From Berghia stephanieae (lineage: Eukaryota > Mollusca > Gastropoda > Nudibranchia > Aeolidiidae), in contig CM067450.1 of assembly GCA_034508935.3 (NCBI GenBank), positions 5,120,505 to 5,184,504 of the forward strand: a stretch of DNA of 64,000 nt. The letters run 5' to 3'. Under the pieces are notes generated by a model. It did no database searches, was not told the origin of the DNA, and saw nothing but the letters and a program-made list of their open reading frames with translations. Position 1 is the first letter of the stretch. Each line of letters opens with the position of its first letter. The translations under genes were made by a program, and so were the position numbers. Positions 1 through 11,894 of the stretch are shown in pieces.

Positions 1-179
1 AGTTGACGTCACTCAGGTCTTTGTTCGTGTTTTTGTTATCCGTGTTTATGAGTAATTTTCATTAAAATGTATTAACAACCAGACCATACACGTTTAAGGT
101 TACACATAGTTTTGTGCCTTGGTCCGTTATACTTCCAGAAGGCAATGTTGTGAGTTTCTTAGCCAAGCGCATACTATCT
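1..179 (+). repeat. Dispersed ~190-bp element, family K (left end outside window)
   Basis: This matches six other stretches in the window (near 4262, 9381, 14809, 14981, 19234 and, inverted, 38363). The shared order is a TGACGTCA-like motif, GCCATCC near the left, GGATGGC near the right, then a CATACTATCT end. GCCATCC and GGATGGC can pair, so the element is partly self-complementary. Complete copies begin and end in CTATAGATAG-type sequence, suggesting a short non-autonomous DNA element. It carries no coding sequence. Confidence 0.75.
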
Positions 180-345
180 GCACACCCTCCTCTTCCTCCT
201 CCATCTCCTCCTCCTCCTCCTCGAAACCCCTCCCTCCCATCCTCTCCCTCCTCCTCTCATCATATCCTCTCTTTCCTTATTTTTTCCTGAGTGGGGGTGA
301 AGTGGCCGAGTGGTTGAGGCACTGGTAGGTCCTAGGTTCGAGGCT
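180..345 (+). repeat. CTC-rich tract followed by a tRNA-like SINE head fragment (family S3)
   Basis: Positions 180-275 are a TCC/CTC-rich tract. Positions 294-345 then carry an A-box-like TGGCCGAGTGG and a B-box-like GGTTCGAGG, as in class II (Leu/Ser) tRNAs. The same head occurs inverted near 12655-12890 and 33960-34187, so this is a SINE head rather than a tRNA gene. Confidence 0.6.
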
Positions 346-411
346 TTCGAGTCTAGCTTCATATATTTTCGGGAAAGGTGGGAGGGGAGGTTCCTTAGGC
401 AATATTATAGA

Positions 412-613
<202 letters not shown>

Positions 614-711
614 AATTTCTTTATCTGCCTATTTCGTCAACTCCCTCTCCTCTTCAAAATGTAAGTGTGTGCATGACTGTGTGTGTTAGTGTGTTTGTAT
701 GTTTGTGTATG

Positions 712-713
<2 letters not shown>

Positions 714-759
<46 letters not shown>

Positions 760-806
760 GTGTTTTTGTGTGCGTGTGTGTGTATGTGTGTGTGTGTGTG
801 TGTGTG
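714..806. repeat. (TA)n then (GT)n microsatellite
   Basis: A TA run (about 714-757) passes through a short transition into a GT run (about 767-806). Confidence 0.9.
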
Positions 807-1603
807 TCTTCGTTTCTGCATGTGCTTATCCGATTTTCCAACGCAACAGTCTGGAACACAAAGGCGTCCATGCCCAGCGATAATGATAACTTATCGATAT
901 ACTAATGAAAATATATATCGGTAAACTAGAATGAATATCAGGTTTTATAATTTCTCAAACAAGTGCTTGTGAACTTATATTTATTTTCGTTTTTGGCAAT
1001 CGTACACAATTTTCATTTTTGGACACCTTCCGAAAGCTCTCCGTGCTAAGGGAAACAACCCAACCATTCCCTCCACTAACCCTCGGAAAAAAATAAAACC
1101 TAGTACATTTAACTAACCCTAAAAGGAAAAACAAACACCCCAGCGCCTTTACTAAGACTTATGACTATCTCTAATAGAAAGAAAAAATCCTCCGACCTCG
1201 AGCTAATCCTAATAGAACAAACAACAGCCAAGGACTGCTTTCAATACTTCACAAAAGAAATGGCGGCAGAAAACCAAAACAATAGTGATATTTAGGAAAG
1301 TTTTAACTTTCACTAATCTATCAAGGCTTGTTCTATCTAGAGTTTTAAAAATATTACTATATATTGACAAATTGAATAAATATACGCCTGATACAAGATC
1401 CATGGGTAAAATACAGAATGAAAGAACTGCAATCACGAGGTGCTTTCGGAAGGCCTCCCTTGATTTTTGCACTCCAGTTGTCACAATACACAGACATGGC
1501 ACCTGACAGACGCTATTCAATTGTTTTTTTCTCCGACAGAAACAATGTTGTAACGCTGATACTACTCATTTTACACATGCGTAAATAGAGCATAAATAGA
1601 GCA
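807..1603. other. No recognisable gene
   Basis: AT-rich sequence with A-rich patches. The frames are short and match nothing I recognise. Around 1547-1585 there is a scrap resembling the middle of the S1 SINE that follows. Confidence 0.5.
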
Positions 1604-1900
1604 TATATAGCGCAATATCCACTAAACGTGCTCAAAGCGCTTTACAGGGGGTCCCTGACCAACAGCAACACATAATAACATGCAGGATGAGACAAAACAC
1701 CTGTAGGCGATATTACAATGTTTTTTTCGGACAGAGACAACGCTGTTAACGGACAGCTACTCATTTTACACCTGAGTGCGGTGAGAGAATGTGAGTAAAG
1801 AGCCTTTTCCAAGGACTCAACTATGCACCGAGCGAGGCCCGAACCCGGGACCTTCCGATCCGAAAGCGAGTGTCATACCACTAGGCAACAAAGCCGCACA
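1604..1900 (-). mobile_element. tRNA-derived SINE, family S1
   Basis: Read on the minus strand this is a SINE. It has a tRNA-like head with B box GGTTCGGGCC, a body with GGAAAAGGCTCTTTACTCAC, and a tail with GTAAAGCGCTTTGAGCACG followed by TTAGTGGATATTGCGCTATA. About ten more copies lie in the window on both strands, which defines the family. Confidence 0.9.
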
Positions 1901-1908
1901 TATAGTAC

Positions 1909-2015
1909 GGTGAGAGAATATAAGCAAAGCGCCTTTTTTAAAGGACAAATGTGCCGCTCAGAGCGTGACTCGAACCCTAGACCTTCCGGTCTGAAGGCGA
2001 GTGACAATTTCACCC
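1909..2015 (-). mobile_element. SINE S1 head fragment
   Basis: A second tRNA-like head with part of the body lies directly beyond the previous copy in the same orientation. The rest is missing, which points to a truncated or tandem SINE. Confidence 0.7.
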
Positions 2016-2129
2016 CAACAAAATATCGTTTTGAGACGGTTCGTCACATTTTTATAATAATCGATTTTTCCCCGAGAAGTATATTGATATTAAATTGAGT
2101 TGATGCAAGTCGTGTCTATTTCATGAGGC

Positions 2130-2440
2130 TTTTAATAGGCTTCAACAGTCGTGACGTCACTTCCCTCGTAATGACCCATAGTAACTTAGTAACTGGTTCT
2201 AAACTATCGGAACAATGGCGGACGCTCTTATGAAATACTTCTTCGACGAGCATAAAAGTTTATCCAGAGGAGAAACTTCATCTTGTTTTGACTTTTATAC
2301 ATTCTGATCACGTGACATGCGAAACGGTTCTACTAGCCAGCATAAAGAAAAAAAGTGCGGATTATCTTTATTTAGAACCAAGCTGCTGGTTGCTGGGCGG
2401 ACCTGACATCAGGCTATTGAATCCTATTGAGAAACCAATA
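2130..2440 (+). repeat. ~300-bp dispersed repeat M, inverted copy at 14155-14455
   Basis: Shares long blocks with the reverse complement of 14155-14455: CGTAATGAC, AACAATGGCGGACG, GATCACGTGACATG and a GCTGGGCG end. The two copies are diverged and carry no coding sequence. Confidence 0.65.
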
Positions 2441-2492
2441 AAACTATCTTCGTGTTGAACAATAAACATGAAGAATAACGTATGCAACATGG

Positions 2493-2538
2493 TGTGTGTG
2501 TGTGTGTGCGCGCGCGCGCGTGTGTGTGTGTGTGTGTC
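2493..2538. repeat. (GT)n/(GC)n alternating tract
   Basis: Alternating purine-pyrimidine run, GT then CG then GT, the classic composition for Z-DNA potential. Confidence 0.8.
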
Positions 2539-2921
2539 ACTGTGGAATTTTACCAGTCGCTAAGCAACACATTATGTCAAGATGCCACGCTCATCAGTCG
2601 CCAAGCAACGCGAGATGACGCGGCCATAATCATAATTGACTCGAGGGCAATAGGATACTTGACTTATCTATCTGTCCGTAGAGTTTCTGATAAGCAAACT
2701 GGTCTTTAGGACTGTGGCAGGAAAAGTACGATCCCGGTTGACGCCCTGTGGTGGAATGTGTGTGTGGCGTGTGGATTGATCTTTCAGTCACGCTTTGAAT
2801 TAATTTATGCTATGCGTTTAGGTAAAATAATCACAGCATCCACCAACTGGGTAAAATGTACCAACCCACAAATCTTATGTGCCTGTGTAAAAACTTAAAC
2901 GTTTATAGTATGATTAATATA
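2539..2921. other. No recognisable gene
   Basis: Unique-looking AT-rich sequence without a credible frame or an obvious repeat match in the window. Confidence 0.5.
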
Positions 2922-3087
2922 ATTTACTTACTTACTTAATCCTCTTCGGGCCTTGAGGCACATAGGGCATCCACCAGACATCTCCATTTTTTGTGATCGG
3001 CTGCTTTTGCGGTGGCTGTATTCCAGGACAGGCCTGCTTCCTTTAATTCTTTCTCCATGGTCCTTCGCCAGGTTTCTTTGGTTTCTT
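2922..3087 (-). mobile_element. LINE 3' end (C-terminal tail of ORF2)
   Basis: On the minus strand an open frame of about 50 codons ends in a stop at 2936-2938. It includes ETWRRTMEKELKEAGLSW and KWRCLVDALCASRPEED, the typical C-terminal tail of invertebrate non-LTR retrotransposon polyproteins. A (TAAG)n tail follows the stop. It is 5'-truncated, as usual for LINE insertions. Confidence 0.8.
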
Positions 3088-3474
3088 AATTAAATATAAT
3101 TTAGTGAGAACTAATTACCAAAATAGTTGTCTAAAAAACAATAACGAAGAGCTGAGTGACTTCAAGTTCGTTCCTTAGAATGCAAGAATAGCATGGGCTC
3201 CCTACATCAAATGTGACATCAAGAGGATCAAAACGGTGCAAAATAGAACCTCAAGGAGAATAACTAAGAAATACTCGCATTACAATAGCGCAAACATTAA
3301 GATAAAATAAAATAAAAAACTCACAGAAAGCTTTTGTCTGGAAAAAAAATGTAATATTGTTGCGAGCGAAACACGATATGTCCCTTCCGAAATCGTGATT
3401 AATAAAGGCAACACCAGCGTATAACTGCCTATTATATAAAACCAAATATATTTGTTATATAAACTATAAAAAAA

Positions 3475-4165
3475 ATAATTCCCGGGTACCCGCCTGGGAG
3501 ATGAACCCCGGATAACCGGCTATAAGTCAACGATGGCTAAGGTTGGGCTATATGTTAACGATGGCTACGGTTATATATCGTAGCCATCGTTATGTTATAG
3601 CCTGATACTGAAATCCAAAAGGACTGGCAGTTTGACGTCATTATTTGGTTTTTGCACTGCTTAGTGAGTTGTTAGTAGAGCTCATGGAAACAAGTTATTT
3701 CATTGGCTGAAATATTGTATTCAACTCACGATTTGTTTTCTTTTGTGGCAAAAGACTGGCATTTTGACGTCATTATTTTGGTCAGTATCAGGCCATAACT
3801 TTACGAAGGCAACGGTGTCAGGCTATAACTTTACGATGGCTACGATATAACTCACGATTTGTATTCTTTTGTGGCCAAAGACTTGTCTATTGACGTCATT
3901 TTTTTGGTCAGTGTCAGCGTGGCCTTCGTAAAGTTATGGCCTGAAACTGACCAAAAAAATGACGTCAAAATGCCAATCTTTTGCCACAAAAGAAAACAAA
4001 TCGTGAGTTGTATTCAATAGTTCAACCAATTGGACCACTTGTTTCCATGAGCACTACTAACGACAACTCACTAGGCGGTGCAAAAACCAAATAATGACGT
4101 CAAAATGCCAGTCCTTTTGGATTTCAGTATCAGGCTACAACACAACGATGGCTACGGTGTCAGGC
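3475..4165. repeat. Cluster of palindromic G-family MITE copies
   Basis: Two to three copies of an element with termini like GTAGCCATCGTTAACTTATAG and its complement lie head-to-head. Internal landmarks are TTTGACGTCATTATTTGG, AACTCACGATTTGTTTTC and their complements. The outer halves are near mirror images, so the block can form a long hairpin. It precedes a K copy and a single G copy. Confidence 0.75.
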
Positions 4166-4261
4166 TATAGTCATCACCTGGTATCATAAGGCAACCGCTT
4201 CGTTACTGTTCTACCCAGTTAAGAATCCACATCCAACCTACAACCAATATATATAGTAGGT

Positions 4262-4443
4262 ATGAAGTTGACACCACTCAAGTCTTTGTTATAGATTTTT
4301 GCCATCCGCGTTTATAAGTAATTCTCACTAAACTGTATTAACCAGACCATAATAATAAACGTTCAAGGTTACAGATGGTTTTGTGCATTGCTTTGTTATA
4401 CATCCGGATGGCAATGTTGTGAGCTTCTCAGCTAAGCGTATAC
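4262..4443 (+). repeat. K-family element
   Basis: Same landmarks as 1-179: GAAGTTGAC, TTGCCATCCGCGTTTATAAG, CCGGATGGCAATGTTGTGAG. It abuts a G-family MITE at 4443 without a gap. Confidence 0.75.
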
Positions 4444-4687
4444 TAGCGTAGCCATCGTTATCTTATAGCCTGATACTGAAATCCAAAAGGACTGGCATTT
4501 TGACGTCATTATTTGGTTTTTGTACCGCCTAGTGAGTTGTCGTTAGTAGAGCTCATGGAAACAAGTTATTTCATTGGTTGAACTATTGAATACAACTCAC
4601 GATTTGTTTTCTTTTGTGGCAAAAGACTGGCATTTTGACGTCTTTTTCTGGTCAGTGTCAGGCCATAACTTACGAAGGCCACGATAC
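4443..4687 (+). repeat. G-family MITE, single copy
   Basis: Starts GTAGCCATCGTTATCTTATAG and ends in the approximate complement (GCCATAACTTACGAAGGCC). About 245 bp, no coding sequence. This is the cleanest single copy of the family here. Confidence 0.75.
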
Positions 4688-4726
4688 TAGGCTATCCATT
4701 CATTATTATTGTAATTAAGTAATAGG

Positions 4727-5218
4727 GCTGGGCGGGTACCCGGATACCCGCGGGTATAAAGTTAACCCGGGTACTCGGGTAAAAGGGGCGGGTAATGAGT
4801 ACCCGCTTCACCAAGACCGGCGAGCTCATCTCGGCAAAAAGAAGTTGCTTGAAGGAAAGCTCCATTGACAAATTAATATTTTTAAACAAAAATTGGAAGT
4901 AATACAATTTTGATTTACATATTTACATTTACATGACATTTTTCCAAAAGATATTCCTCTTTTATTTTTCAATTACTTTGATTTTTTTTGTTTTATTTGT
5001 TAACACACATTTGATTCAATTTTGAAACCAACAGATTAAGACTATTAGTTCTTATCTTTTAATGGAATCTCGGGTATTTTTTTGTTTTGTTGCTTTCATT
5101 GTATTTAAATAGATAGGTACCTCCTCCTTGTTTCTTACTTTAGTCTCGTCAATATTACCGCGGGTACCCGGACCCATGTAGCCCCTATTGATTTGGGCGG
5201 GTAGGTAGGGCCGGCACT
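4727..5218. mobile_element. Probable hAT-like MITE with GC-rich ends
   Basis: The left end GGGCTGGGCGGGTACCCGG and right end CCGCGGGTACCCGG ... GGTAGGTAGGGCCGGCACTG form an imperfect inverted repeat around an AT-rich core. The GGCTGGGCGGGTACCC type of end is familiar from hAT elements. No transposase and no clear target duplication was seen, so the class is tentative. Confidence 0.4.
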
Positions 5219-5869
5219 GTTAAATAATTCTACGTGAGCAGACCTCTTAGTCAACTCACATCCAAATAAGATGTTAAGTGTTAATTAAATGCTTTTCCAT
5301 AGGTCAAACATTTAAATGGCTAATTACATAATTGTGCAGTTAAAGATATATAACTCTAACATTTCTAGTATAATAAACTTTACTAATAATTTATAAAATT
5401 AACAATTTACTTTTTTTATATACAAATTTTGAAATATATTAATATTTTATTGTTTTCACTGTAAAAATCAGTATTTTTAAAATATATGAAAATTAATTCA
5501 TTAGTCAATTTAAAATGCCAAGTCAAAAAATTGCAAAAAAATCCAAAATGACAAAAATCAAGGGCGGTAACTAAAAAAAATGTCATTCCAGAAGATGGTA
5601 GACATATTTAGGCAGCGTCTAATTCAACAGGATTGAGGAATGAATGCCTGTGCATTAGAGAGGACTTTTTTTTTCTCGTATTAAGCTAATAACTAAGATC
5701 GTCCTTGATTCTTAAATATGGTATTTACCTATTTGTTTGTTACATAATATAATAATTAAATAAACCGATAAGTACCTACCGAAAATGGTTAAATTCACAA
5801 TTAAAACTTGGTTAAAAAACTCTGAAAGATATAATCAAATATTATATTAATTTGAATAGTCATTTGGGA
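5219..5869. other. AT-rich, no recognisable gene
   Basis: About 75% AT with homopolymer runs. No plausible frame, tRNA or repeat match was seen. Confidence 0.5.
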
Positions 5870-6035
5870 GAGGCCCCCCCCCTATAGCTCAGTCGGTAGA
5901 ACACTCACTTCACACGCAATAAATGGACCGAATCGATCCTGGGTGACATCGAGATAGCTGGGTCTGTTATAAATCTGGCGGAACGTACTTTGCGATAGAC
6001 TAAGAGTCCTAGCCAAAGGACAGCATGCAAGAAAC
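5870..6035 (+). mobile_element. tRNA-derived SINE, family S4
   Basis: Carries an A-box-like TAGCTCAGTCGG and a B-box-like region, then the body CGTACTTTGCGATAGACTAAG, which also occurs near 55420 and, inverted, near 32740. A C-homopolymer precedes the head. Confidence 0.7.
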
Positions 6036-6103
6036 TTTCACTTATTTGCTTGTCTGATAACCCAAATCACTATGGAATTTTTGTTGTAATGGAAATCTAA
6101 CAA

Positions 6104-6256
6104 ACACACACACACAAAAAAACACACAAAAAACAAAAAACAAAAAAAAAAAACAAAAAAAAAAAAAAAAAAAAACAAACAAAAAAAAAAAAAACAACAA
6201 GAAAAGACAAGCAACAAAAAAAAACAAAACAAAAAAAACAAAACAAAACAAAACGC
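6104..6256. repeat. A-rich low-complexity tract
   Basis: Runs of A with interspersed C. The open frames across it encode only Phe-rich repeat and are not genes. Confidence 0.9.
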
Positions 6257-6586
6257 TAAATATTATCCGTTACTACAATGCAAAACAATGTGAAATTGAA
6301 TGTAAGCTTCAATTTAATATACGAAAACGGATAAAATGGACGTTTCGGGTTTCCCCTTTATCTTCAAAACAGGGTTAATGAAACAAAAAATAACAAACAA
6401 CAGAGTGTGGTGAAATTAGTAAAATAATGATTTATTTCAATTTGCTACAAGTAAAAATGGGATGAAATGAAACACCAGAACGTCTGAAGCAGAACTGAAA
6501 GTCATAATTAAATAAACAACAGTGTCATAAAGGCTTATTTAAATTTTATTAAGCAATAACAGTTTGCGCCTTGTAGACTATGCCTT

Positions 6587-6824
6587 TTAACTCACTCAAT
6601 CCTAGAGACGTTTGCTACTTTTCAAAATTGGAAAAAAAAATGTATTAAAAATGAGCATGTACATAGATAGTTTTATTCAACTATCATTAACATGCAAATA
6701 CTAAAAACATTAGCTTTGATACCACGCCTATAATTTGTCTCAGAAAAATGTAACAAATAGGCATGAGGCAAAAGTAACCTGGGTAAACTACGGATATAGT
6801 CGGTGTTAGGGTTGAGTGAGTTAA
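6587..6824. mobile_element. TTAA-flanked MITE, family P2
   Basis: Bounded by TTAA at both ends. Inverted termini are CTCACTCAATCCTAG on the left and the complement of GGTTGAGTGAG on the right. Related copies lie at 17434-17579 (shortened) and 31245-31470 (inverted). The TTAA target is the piggyBac hallmark. No transposase is present. Confidence 0.75.
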
Positions 6825-6909
6825 TACTATAGAGTCCTCACGATACATGCGTTTAATTAATAAGGCCAAGCGATACTAAGCTGCTAATAAATGGAGGTGA
6901 TTCAATAAA

Positions 6910-7207
6910 ATGGAGATAAAGATAAAGGGAGTAAATCTGACTCATGAATGAACAACACGAAACAAACGACGTTTCGGCTTTTGGCCTTTTTTCTCCCCAT
7001 TGCACACAGACACACACACACACACACACATACACACACACACACACACACACATATTTACAAATTTTCGCCTATATTATTATGACAATCTAATATAAAT
7101 ATATGTGTATTTTGTGTTTACTTGAAAAAGGCCAAAGACCGAAACGTCGTTTGTTTTGGTGTTGTCCATTCATGAGTCAGATTTACTCCCTTTATCTTTA
7201 TCTCCAT
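6910..7207. repeat. Foldback element F with ~75-bp inverted arms and a (CA)n centre
   Basis: The left arm starts ATGGAGATAAAGATAAAGGG and includes AACGACGTTTCGGC. The right arm is its near-exact complement ending CTTTATCTTTATCTCCAT. The centre holds a CA run (about 7008-7052). Related copies are at 59113-59275 and, one arm only, near 49985-50100. Confidence 0.8.
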
Positions 7208-7214
7208 ACTAGGC

Positions 7215-7345
7215 TGCTAGAAGCTGTGGACTGTAAAAAGTAATAAACAAAAATGGATAGAACAGCTTCAAAATAAGAACAAAATACCCAAAACACGGAA
7301 CGTTTCGGGCTCAAAACCCTTATTCGGCCAACAACAAGAAAAAAA
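7215..7345 (+). repeat. Relic with GAACGTTTCGGGCTC motif
   Basis: GCTAGAAGCTGTGGAC at the left and ACGTTTCGGGCTCAAAACCC at the right resemble 30672-30870 in ENDOG intron 2, so this is another dispersed element. Confidence 0.45.
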
Positions 7346-7573
7346 ATAAATAAATAAAAAACAAAACAAAGCAAAACAATAAAGATATAAATACATTACT
7401 AAATTCTAGATTGAGTGTTTGGAATTTTGTTCTTTTTTTTAATTTTTTTTTTAAGCTGTTATATTCATGTTTGTATTTTATTGTTTAATCAGGCGCAGCT
7501 CCCCTCGTAAACTCTTTATAACCTTTAATTAAATTGGTTTCTGTTGCCACTCTCTCCGCCTTTCTCAACACCC

Positions 7574-8100
<527 letters not shown>

Positions 8101-8245
8101 AAAAACAACAACACAAAAACAAAAAGCAAATATCAAGATAATGAACGAAAAAAAAAGTTAAAATTATTTGGATCTTTAAAAACAAATCATCCATTCCGCT
8201 TTCGTTCTAAACACTGTAATGAGTATGTAAATTTGAACACAAATA

Positions 8246-8535
8246 TGTGAGCCATCACCTCAAAACGTATTTTATCGGGGTAAATTAGATTTTTTTAAAA
8301 ATAGATTTTAACGTTGGACTTAGCAGAGATGTAAAAATGTTTAGCTTTTCTACCGTTTTAAGGAAAAGGACCGCATTCTGTGCATGTGCATGGTCAGTGT
8401 AAAAAAAAAGTATTTATTATCCACAATATAACATAAAATCTTAACTCAAATCTAATATTCTTATTATCAACTACATATTCTATTTTTAGCATCTAACAAC
8501 CCCGGCATACAACCGTTTCGAGGCGACGGGTCACA
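8246..8535. mobile_element. MITE, family H
   Basis: Left end TGTGAGCCATCACCTCAAAA and right end TTTCGAGGCGACGGGTCACA are inverted relatives. Six more copies share the ~40-bp terminal motif around TCTCAAAACGGTATTATGTC. Non-coding. Confidence 0.7.
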
Positions 8536-8931
8536 AATTAATACATTGAAATTTTAATAAATTGAATAGAAAAGACCAGGTCACAATCTTTAGCTTGCGA
8601 TCAGGGCACAATCGCCTGAAAGACCGCATGCACAAGATTGTCAAAATAGGAGAAATAGGCATGTGCAGACCTGCTTAGTACTACGAATAATTCGTGGAAA
8701 TACGATTTTTTGGCTCCAGCTACAGAGCTGCATAATATGTCTCTTTGACTCAATAAGTCATGTTGAAAAGGAAAGTCTTGCTTCTTAGAACCTATATCCA
8801 GGGTATTGGAGCATTTTTGGACCATGCCGAGAGAGCAAATTATTTATTTCTAAAGCTATTTAAAATGATTTTTTTTTCACCCTTGGAAACTACACAATTT
8901 TAAAAATTTTAAGTAGGCAGCACCACCTACT
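8536..8931. other. No recognisable gene
   Basis: A 74-codon minus-strand frame (8601-8825) has no recognisable motif and lacks splice context, so I do not call it. No repeat match noted. Confidence 0.4.
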
Positions 8932-9034
8932 CCTCCTCCTCCACCTCTTCAACGTTCTCCTCCTTCTCCTACTCCTACTTCTTTTTCTCCTCCTCCTCCT
9001 TTTGGTATTGTTGTTTTTGTCATCGTCTTTGTCG

Positions 9035-9068
<34 letters not shown>

Positions 9069-9180
9069 GCTGATTTGTCGTTGTTGACTACGTTGCTGCT
9101 GTTGTTGTTATTGTTGTCTTCGTCATCGTTGTTCCTGTTGTTATTGTTGTTTTCGTTGTTGTCTTTATTATTGTGTGTCG
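8932..9180. repeat. (CCT)n/(GTT)n low-complexity tract
   Basis: Pyrimidine-rich CCT/CTT sequence turns into an irregular GTT-rich stretch, with a pure (GTT)n core around 9036-9069. Confidence 0.85.
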
Positions 9181-9380
9181 TGTTTACGACACAACACACC
9201 CCCAGCCTGCGTCACCTACTTCGGGTATTTCGGGTGGTGGTTCTTGGAACGTCGTTGGGAAATACAGTCTGGGTAAAAAATACAAAACAAATAAACAAAC
9301 AAACAATTGATGAATAAAGCGAAATTTATATCGGGGGGAGAAGGCGAACAGTCGCTCGAATGTTGATGATTTGTCACTCT

Positions 9381-9574
9381 CTATAGATAGAATGAAATTG
9401 ACGTCATTCTGACCTTTGTTATTGTTTTTTGCCATCCACGTTTATGTGTAATACTCACTAAACGGTATTATGCAGACTATAAAAGTTCATGATTACACAT
9501 AGTTCTGTGTGTTGACCAGTTATACTTCCGGATGGCAATGTTGTGAGCTTCTTAGCCAAATGCATACTATCTAT
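9381..9574 (+). repeat. K-family element, complete
   Basis: Begins CTATAGATAG and ends ATACTATCTATA, so it shows both the inverted terminal motif and the internal GCCATCC/GGATGGC pair. Confidence 0.8.
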
Positions 9575-9649
9575 ATCACGACCAGTATCTATAAATACCG
9601 TAATATTTTTGATAGCGTTGTATATTCTCTAAATTATGTGCTGTTGTGC

Positions 9650-10095
<446 letters not shown>

Positions 10096-10305
10096 TATTG
10101 GTGGTATTACCATTGTTGTATATTTTGTGTGGTTATTAATGGTATCATTTTATTCTTTGGTTTCATTTAATATTAATTCCACTTTCGTGTATGTTGTCAT
10201 CATATTCTATGATTTATTAGCGAAAGCCTAAGATTAAATAAACTTTGAAATTTTGAAAAAACTAGGCTAAAAGCGTTTTTAAGGAGTCTTAAGCTAACAG
10301 CAATA

Positions 10306-10543
10306 TGTGACCTACCGTCTCAAAACGTTAATACGTCGGTTAACTAAATGCTGGAAATTGAATATCCACAACGAAAAGTACAAAATTTTAGTAAAATATA
10401 AACAATTAATTTATTGAAGAGAATGAATAGTTCTTTATGTGCAAATGACTAAAATGTCAATTCTCTGATCATTTCATGTTTAAACCTACATTCTGGGCTA
10501 TGATTCATCCCGACATAATACCCCACTGAGACGATGGGTAACA
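10306..10543. mobile_element. MITE, family H
   Basis: Left end TGTGACCTACCGTCTCAAAA. The right end carries ATTCATCCCGACATAATACC and GAGACGATGGG, the family's inverted terminus. Confidence 0.75.
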
Positions 10544-10767
10544 TAATATGGACATTGGAAATGAATGAGCTCATTAATTGCTTTCTTGAATACAACGTAC
10601 TATTCACTTTCTTATAGTGGTCGTCGCCTTGTATTGAGGCGTTTAAAAAAAAAAGTTTTTTTGTTGTAGTTTTTTTTTGTATTGTTTTGTTTGTTTTTCT
10701 CTTCTTCTTTTTTTTTTTTTTTTTTGGTTGTTGTCAGTGTCAGGATATGAGTTCACAAAGACTACGA

Positions 10768-11176
10768 TCTGACAGTGAAATCCACATAAAGCCAATACTC
10801 TTAACGCCAACTTATTCTTAAAGTCAACACCTCATGTTGGTTTCAAACTTTCTGTTCTTTATCTAAGTATGTTCCACTGTGCGGTCAGAGCAGAATCTGT
10901 TCTACTGGCCAATGGCGGCACGGTGTGGCCGGTCTTGAAAGGTAAAAAATACTAATGTAATCTTATCCCACTTTCTACAAAAGTACTATAAATTGAATCG
11001 GGGGGGGGGGGGTATTTTAATTGAGATTTGCGCCGAATTCGAATGTCGCTTTGTCTTAGCTTGTCATCCACTTTGTTGTGACGGAAATGCAAATATAGCC
11101 TTATCGCTGAAAGAGTTAAAAGTCAACAATTCTTTCTGGTCCAGGCGGTAGGGGGCTTTATCAGGATTCAATTGTG
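10768..11176. mobile_element. pogo/mariner-like relic with a nested TTAA MITE
   Basis: The left end ACAGTGAAATCCACATAAAG and right end CTTTATCAGGATTCAATTGT are inverted relatives of the ends at about 61756 and 62967. A P3 MITE occupies the middle. CAGTGGAA-type ends suggest the pogo/Tigger group, but no transposase remains. Confidence 0.5.
10870..11119 (-). mobile_element. TTAA-ended MITE, family P3 (truncated)
   Basis: Matches the reverse complement of 63009-63333 over CACTGTGCGG, GGCCAATGGC, GGTCTTGAAAGG and GAAAGAGTTAA. The end at 10870 has lost its TTAA. Confidence 0.65.
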
Positions 11177-11194
11177 TTTTGAACTCTTACTTAC

Positions 11195-11330
11195 CGAATA
11201 CAGGTGAGGTAGTGCTGGCCACTATAGGTGTGGACCTGATAGTCAGGTTTGTCCTCGGAGAATCCCTGACCATACCCGTCTGCCGAACTCATGTGGTAAC
11301 GAACCGTCTCGCAAGCAAACACGGGAACGC
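11195..11330 (-). CDS. Gene 1, exon D: second copy of the CET domain (open 3' end)
   Basis: Minus-strand exon, acceptor TTTTCAG before 11330 and donor GTAAGTAAG after 11195, 136 nt. Its first two bases complete an Arg codon left by exon C. It encodes VPVFACETVRYHMSS and YSGQHYLTCIR, which parallel SVYKCETI and RYVKALRL in exons B and C, so this is the end of a second domain copy. It ends with two bases of a codon, so at least one further exon must lie to the left. I could not find one, and it may be outside the window. The donor lies only about 17 bp from a pogo-like relic. Function unknown. Confidence 0.75.
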
Positions 11331-11394
11331 CTGAAAACACAATAAGTAATAATGTAAACAATAATGGATGCCTTTCATTATTAATGGATATGGT

Positions 11395-11894
11395 CGTAGC
11401 GTAGCCATCGTTAACTTATAGCCTGACACTAGAACCGTAGCCATCGTAAATTTATGGCCTGATACTGACCAAAAAATGACGTCAAAATGCCAGTCTTTTG
11501 CCACAAAAGAAAACAAATCGTGAGTTGTATTCAATAGTTCAACCAATGAAATAACTTGTTTCCTTGAGCTCTACCAACGACAACTCACTAGACGCTACAC
11601 CAACCTAAAAAAAAAAAAAAATGACGTCACACTGCCAGTCCTAGAGGGTTCTAGTGTCAGGCTACTAACGATGGCCACGCTAAAACCCACTAGGATTTAT
11701 AGTTTGACGTCATTTTTTAGTTTTGGGCACCGTCAAGTGAGTTGTCGTTAGCAGCGATCAGGGAAACAAATCATCCTATTTGGTTGAACTATTGAATACA
11801 ACACACAATTTGTTTTCTTTTGCGGCCAAAGACTTCTCTTTTGACATCATTTTTTTTTGTCAGTGTCAGGCCATGAGTTTACGATGGCTACGAT
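11395..11894. repeat. G-family MITE pair within a gene 1 intron
   Basis: Two G copies (GTAGCCATCGTTAACTTATAG ... GAGTTTACGATGGCTACG) lie in complementary arrangement with interior TGACGTCA motifs, as at 3475-4165. Confidence 0.75.

Noticed and set aside
1209-1520. 103-codon minus-strand frame
   Set aside because: Low-complexity hydrophobic peptide with no recognised motif and no splice context; chance frame in AT-rich DNA.
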